Shown: in pieces, positions 43,434 to 46,751 of the stretch
Layout of the letters: each line of letters starts with the position of its first letter
Position numbering within the stretch: position 1 is the first letter of the stretch
Assembly: GCA_947453525.1 (NCBI GenBank)
Contig: CANGHD010000008.1
Span: forward strand, 1 to 46,751
DNA: 46,751 bases
Direction of reading: 5' to 3'
DNA from: Paracoccaceae bacterium
GTDB lineage: Bacteria; Pseudomonadota; Alphaproteobacteria; Rhodobacterales; Rhodobacteraceae
Made by a program: the position numbers and the translations under genes
Notes under the pieces: generated by a model
What the model saw: the letters and a program-made list of their open reading frames with translations, nothing else
Told to the model about the DNA's origin: nothing
Databases searched by the model: none

Positions 43434-44135
43434 TTGGAAAATGCTGGCACCAGCGGACTGGTCAGTGGCGCCATCGGAGCCATTTCGCGCCATATCCGCG
43501 AGAAGGAACTCATGCCGGGTGACAAGTTGCCATCCGAGGCCATCCTTTCCAAAGAACTGAATGTATCGCGGACCGTGGTGCGCGAAGCCTTCCGGTCCTT
43601 GGCCGCAATGCGTATCATTGAATTGGCAACGGGCAAGCGGGCGACTGTGGCGCAGATCGACCATGGGGCGATGTCGCTGATGATCGAACACGGCGTGCAC
43701 ACCGACCAGATCAATATCCAGCAAATCTATGATGTGCGCCGTACAATCGAGACGCGGATCGTCACCTTGGCCTCGATCCGGCGCAGCGATACCGAGGCAG
43801 CAGAGATCCTCGACTTGGCCGCTCAGATGCGGCGCAGCATGGATGATCCGGCGGCCTTGATGGAGCATGACCTGGCTTTTCATACGGCACTGGCCCGGGC
43901 GTCACGTAATCCTGTTTATTCGCTGCTGATTGGGGCATTTCAGGGTATCACCCGACAAACTTGGCCGATTGGCTGGAAAAGCAGGTCGACACAGGCCTCA
44001 CGCGATCTGATGCTGGTGACCCATGTCGAGATCGCGCGCGCGGTGGCGGCAAGCGACCCGCAAAAAGCGGTAGCCGCCATGTCGCTGCATTTCGACGAAA
44101 GCGTGCGGGCGCTGCTGACGGCGGGGCTGTCATGA
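43434..44135 (+). CDS. GntR-family regulator, FadR/FCD subfamily
   Basis: A 233-aa transcription factor. The N-terminal winged helix (residues about 5-75) has PGDKLPSEAILSKELNVSRT as the recognition region, then VVREAFRSLAAMRII. The FCD effector domain (about 85-225) shows YDVRRTIETRIVTLA, the metal-ligand pattern HDLAFHTALARASRN, then HVEIARAVAASDP and MSLHFDESV. The start is TTG at 43434, set by AGGGGA just upstream; no ATG in frame preserves the DNA-binding helix. A palindrome lies directly upstream. Its stop overlaps the dehydratase start by ATGA. FCD regulators usually sense sugar acids or other carboxylates, here probably the dehydratase substrate or product. Confidence 0.92.
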   Translation: MENAGTSGLVSGAIGAISRHIREKELMPGDKLPSEAILSKELNVSRTVVREAFRSLAAMRIIELATGKRATVAQIDHGAMSLMIEHGVHTDQINIQQIYDVRRTIETRIVTLASIRRSDTEAAEILDLAAQMRRSMDDPAALMEHDLAFHTALARASRNPVYSLLIGAFQGITRQTWPIGWKSRSTQASRDLMLVTHVEIARAVAASDPQKAVAAMSLHFDESVRALLTAGLS

Positions 44136-45334
44136 AGATCACCGCGCTTGAAACCATACGGGTGGCGGAACGGCCCAACCTGATCTGGCTGGAAGTTCAC
44201 ACGGATGAGGGGATCACCGGGCTGGGTGAGACGTTCTTTGGCGCTTCGGCGGTTGAAGCGCATATCCATGACTACATCGCCCCGCGCGTCATTGGCCGTG
44301 ATCCTTTCGAGATCGACAAGCTGGCGGCGGACCTTGTGGGCTATCTGGGGTTCAGGTCCTCGGGCGTCGAGATGCGGGGCAATTCGGCCTTTGACATCGC
44401 GCTGTGGGACATATTCGGCAAGGCGCTGAACCAGCCGGTGGCGCAGATGCTGGGCGGCTTCACCCGGCGCGAAATCCGCACCTACAACACCTGCGCGGGC
44501 ACGGAATACGTCAAGAAGACAACCGGGCAGGTCACCGCCAACTACGGCATTGGCGACAGCAACCAGTATGACGATCTGAACAGCTTCCTGAACTGCGCCG
44601 ATGAGCTGGCGCTTTCGCTTTTGGAAGAGGGCATCACGGCGATGAAAATCTGGCCCTTCGACCGGGCCGCAGAGGCGGCGCGGGGGCAGTACATATCGGG
44701 TCCCGATCTTCGCAGTGCCTTGGAGCCGTTCGAGAAAATCCGCAAAGTGGTCGGCGACAAGATGGACATCATGGTCGAGTTCCATTCCATGTGGCAGCTA
44801 TTGCCGGCGTTGCAGATCGCCAAGGCGCTGACGCCCTACCAGACCTTCTGGCACGAAGACCCGATCAAGATGGACAGTCTGGCAAGCCTGAAACGCTATG
44901 CCGAGGTGTCTCCCGCGCCGATTTCTGCATCCGAGACGCTGGCCACCCGCTGGGGCTTCCGTGACCTGCTGGAAACCGGTGTGGCGGGCGTGGTGATGCT
45001 GGACCTGTCATGGTGCGGCGGGCTGTCGGAGGCGCGCAAGATCGCCTCGATGGCCGAGGCCTGGCATCTGCCGATTGCCCCGCATGACTGCACCGGGCCG
45101 GTGGTGCTGTGCGCCAGCACGCACCTGTCGCTGAACGCGCCCAACGCACTGGTGCAGGAAAGCGTGCGCGCCTTTTACCGCACCTGGTACCGCGATCTCG
45201 TCACGGCCTTGCCCGAGGTAAAGGGCGGCATGATCACGGTTCCACCCGGACCGGGGCTTGGGATGGCGCTTCATCCCGACCTCGACCGGGTCTTCACGAC
45301 GTCGCGAAGAACATCCGACGCAACAACGGTCTGA
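44132..45334 (+). CDS. Enolase-superfamily sugar-acid dehydratase (MR/MLE type)
   Basis: A 400-aa mandelate racemase/muconate lactonising enzyme family protein, most likely an acid-sugar dehydratase giving a 2-keto-3-deoxy acid. The capping domain opens MKITALETIRVAERPNLIWLEV with GITGLGETFFG. The barrel shows the Lys strand AMKIWPFD near residue 173, the three metal acidic residues in MVEFHSMW, WHEDPIKMD and ASETLATRWGF, and the His of APHDCTGPV near 315. The PHDCTGPV motif is shared with galactonate/gluconate dehydratase-like members. The ATG at 44132 overlaps the GntR stop. Substrate identity is not determinable from sequence. Confidence 0.88.
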   Translation: MKITALETIRVAERPNLIWLEVHTDEGITGLGETFFGASAVEAHIHDYIAPRVIGRDPFEIDKLAADLVGYLGFRSSGVEMRGNSAFDIALWDIFGKALNQPVAQMLGGFTRREIRTYNTCAGTEYVKKTTGQVTANYGIGDSNQYDDLNSFLNCADELALSLLEEGITAMKIWPFDRAAEAARGQYISGPDLRSALEPFEKIRKVVGDKMDIMVEFHSMWQLLPALQIAKALTPYQTFWHEDPIKMDSLASLKRYAEVSPAPISASETLATRWGFRDLLETGVAGVVMLDLSWCGGLSEARKIASMAEAWHLPIAPHDCTGPVVLCASTHLSLNAPNALVQESVRAFYRTWYRDLVTALPEVKGGMITVPPGPGLGMALHPDLDRVFTTSRRTSDATTV

Positions 45335-45367
45335 CAAGACCATAACCGCTTCTGGGAGGAGCATCTG

Positions 45368-46348
45368 ATGAAGAAACTTACGGGAATAGCTATGGCTGCC
45401 TTGTTGTCCACGGTTGCGACCGGGGCTTGGGCGCAGGACAAGCCGCTGGACATCGTGTTCACCGTCCACTCGGGCGCGTCCAACACCTTCTGGCAGGCTG
45501 TGCAGAAGGGTTATGAGGATGCTTGCGCCAAGATCGCGGCGACCTGCCAGATGGTCTACGTGCAGACCGATGGCTCGATCCCCGAGCAGGTCGCCAACAT
45601 GGAGGCCGCACTGGCCCGCAAGCCGGATGCGCTGATCACCTCGATCGTCGACAACACCGCCTTTGACGACGTGATCAAGCGCGCCCGCGATGCGGGTGTG
45701 ATCGTGATCGCTTCGAACGTGGACGATCTGGAAGGCGCTGCCGGCAATGCGCGTCAGGCCTTCATCGGGCAAGGCTTTGAACCGGCTGGCTACAATCTGG
45801 CCAAGGCGCAGTGGGAGAATATGCCCAAGGACGGCCCGATTCATGTGCTGGTCGGCATCTCTGGCCCCGGACAGAACTGGTCGGAAACCCGCGCCCTGGG
45901 TGTCACGAACTTCCTGGATGAGACGATCAAGGCCAACCCTGACCGCAAGATCACCTATGAGAAGATCGACTCGGGTACCGACCTTGCCGTGACCGCCGAC
46001 CGCGTGGGCGCGTACCTGAACGCCCATCCCGAAACCAACGCCTATTTCGACACCGGCTTCTGGCATGCCGGCGTGGCGGGCGTGCTGAAGGACAAGGGCG
46101 TGCCCCCGGGCAAGGTTCTGCTGGCGGGCTTCGACCTTGTGCCGGTGGTGCTGGATGCGATGGATTCCGGCTACATTCAGGTGGAAGTCGACCAGCAACC
46201 CTACGAACAGGGCTTCATGCCGGTGATGGAGGTTTACCTCGCCAAGACCGTGGGCCTTGCCCCCGCAGACATCAACACCGGCAACGCGCTGGTCTATCCC
46301 AAGGACGTCGCCGCCGTGCGCGATCTTTCGGAAAAGGGCCTGCGCTGA
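45368..46348 (+). CDS. Sugar-binding periplasmic protein (SBP_2 type)
   Basis: A 326-aa type I binding protein. The signal peptide MKKLTGIAMAALLSTVATGAW ends in AQ before DKPLDIVFTVHSGASNTFWQ. Landmarks: VQKGYEDACAKIAATCQM, ANMEAALARKPDALITSIVD, AGVIVIASNVDD and the second lobe VLLAGFDLVPVVLDAM followed by QVEVDQQPYEQGFMPVME. GGGAGGAG precedes the ATG at 45368. It is followed by a hairpin and a permease gene, so it is the receptor of a second sugar importer, possibly for the substrate or precursor of the dehydratase. Confidence 0.9.
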   Translation: MKKLTGIAMAALLSTVATGAWAQDKPLDIVFTVHSGASNTFWQAVQKGYEDACAKIAATCQMVYVQTDGSIPEQVANMEAALARKPDALITSIVDNTAFDDVIKRARDAGVIVIASNVDDLEGAAGNARQAFIGQGFEPAGYNLAKAQWENMPKDGPIHVLVGISGPGQNWSETRALGVTNFLDETIKANPDRKITYEKIDSGTDLAVTADRVGAYLNAHPETNAYFDTGFWHAGVAGVLKDKGVPPGKVLLAGFDLVPVVLDAMDSGYIQVEVDQQPYEQGFMPVMEVYLAKTVGLAPADINTGNALVYPKDVAAVRDLSEKGLR

Positions 46349-46361
46349 TCCTTTCAACCCA

Positions 46362-46390
46362 ACCGGCGCGGGGGCACCCCTCGCGCCGGT
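46362..46390 (+). promoter_or_regulatory. Intergenic hairpin between sugar-binding protein and permease
   Basis: ACCGGCGCG-GGGG-CA-CCCC-T-CGCGCCGGT forms a 13-base-pair stem with one bulged T, 14 bases after the binding-protein stop. No T-run follows. It has the same placement as the hairpin at 11013-11041 and probably stabilises binding-protein mRNA or attenuates downstream transcription. Confidence 0.7.
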
Positions 46391-46418
46391 CCTTTCATGA
46401 CAAGGGGAACCCCGCCGG

Positions 46419-46751
46419 ATGCGCCGTCTTGTAAAACTGTTCCTGCAGAAGCCAGAACTTGCAAGTTCGATCCTGTTGCTGCTTTTGGTGATCGCCTTCC
46501 AGATCCGTTCGAACGCCATCTTCTTGTCGGTGGATAACCTGCGGGGCATTCTTGGCCTGTTGCCGGAAACGGCGCTGGTGGCCGTGGGGGTCACATTGCT
46601 GATGATCTGCGGCGAGTTCGACCTGTCGGTCGGGTCGGTCTTTGCGCTGATGCCGATGACGATGGCGGTGCTGGTCGTGGGCGGCTGGCCCTTCTGGGCG
46701 GCGGTGGTCGTGGGATTGCTGCTGTGTGCGGCCATTGGGTTTCTGAACGGC
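46419..46751 (+). CDS. Sugar ABC transporter permease, RbsC-like (3' truncated)
   Basis: The first 111 codons of a BPD_transp_2 family permease, cut by the window end. It starts MRRLVKLFLQKPELASSILL and has the family motif LMICGEFDLSVGSVFALMPM near residue 62, within three or four hydrophobic segments. The ATG at 46419 is preceded by AAGGGGAAC. It belongs to the importer of the binding protein just upstream; the ATPase should follow outside the window. Confidence 0.88.
   Translation, partial: MRRLVKLFLQKPELASSILLLLLVIAFQIRSNAIFLSVDNLRGILGLLPETALVAVGVTLLMICGEFDLSVGSVFALMPMTMAVLVVGGWPFWAAVVVGLLLCAAIGFLNG

Overview
The window looks like a chromosomal accessory stretch from a high-GC alphaproteobacterium, most likely of the Rhodobacterales (Rhodobacteraceae/Paracoccaceae). 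This is inferred from codon bias, dense ATGA-coupled operons, a CtrA-like box and the protein families present; no rRNA or tRNA is available to confirm it. No CRISPR array, intact insertion sequence or RNA gene was seen.

Layout. (1) 1-4600: the 3' end of a molybdate ABC ATPase gene (modC), a convergent 626-aa helical repeat protein with a CtrA-like box upstream, and a low-complexity protein ending in a helix-hairpin-helix-like domain. (2) 4608-12075, minus strand: a tightly coupled catabolic operon of an NMT1/THI5-type substrate-binding protein, ABC ATPase, permease, cytosine-deaminase-like amidohydrolase, VAO-type FAD oxidase, two flavodoxin-fold NAD(P)H oxidoreductases and a creatininase-family amidohydrolase. 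A RidA-family gene is divergent from it. The set suggests import and breakdown of an unidentified N-heterocycle or cyclic amide. (3) 12783-19055: a COQ8/UbiB-like kinase and three photolyase-superfamily proteins (one with its FAD domain at the N terminus, one FeS-BCP/PhrB type, one with altered tryptophan-pathway residues), plus a DCC-family protein and a DUF2256 zinc-ribbon protein. This looks like a light-repair or light-response island.

(4) 19317-27066, minus strand: a four-gene operon of proteins I cannot assign (406, 163, 911 and 1068 aa), very helical and charged. Two of them share an N-terminal TPxQV motif. This is the best candidate for an undescribed system. (5) 27608-33474: a large autotransporter with about 53-residue passenger repeats, interrupted by one in-frame TGA, then a terminator and a membrane-bound processive family-2 glycosyltransferase. 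(6) 33475-40015: an IS256-type transposase scrap, then an SMP-30/gluconolactonase gene convergent with a ribose-type sugar ABC operon (binding protein, fused ATPase, two permeases, 4-OT-like tautomerase).

(7) 40247-43433: a second autotransporter, split by a frameshift exactly at a run of nine G (coding strand), so possibly phase-variable, then a decayed TPR-sulfotransferase pseudogene. (8) 43405-46751: a perfect 17-bp palindrome, a GntR/FCD regulator, an enolase-superfamily sugar-acid dehydratase, a second sugar-binding protein, and a permease cut by the window end. Regions 6 and 8 together read as a sugar/sugar-lactone/sugar-acid uptake and catabolism locus, with surface-protein genes inserted between its halves.
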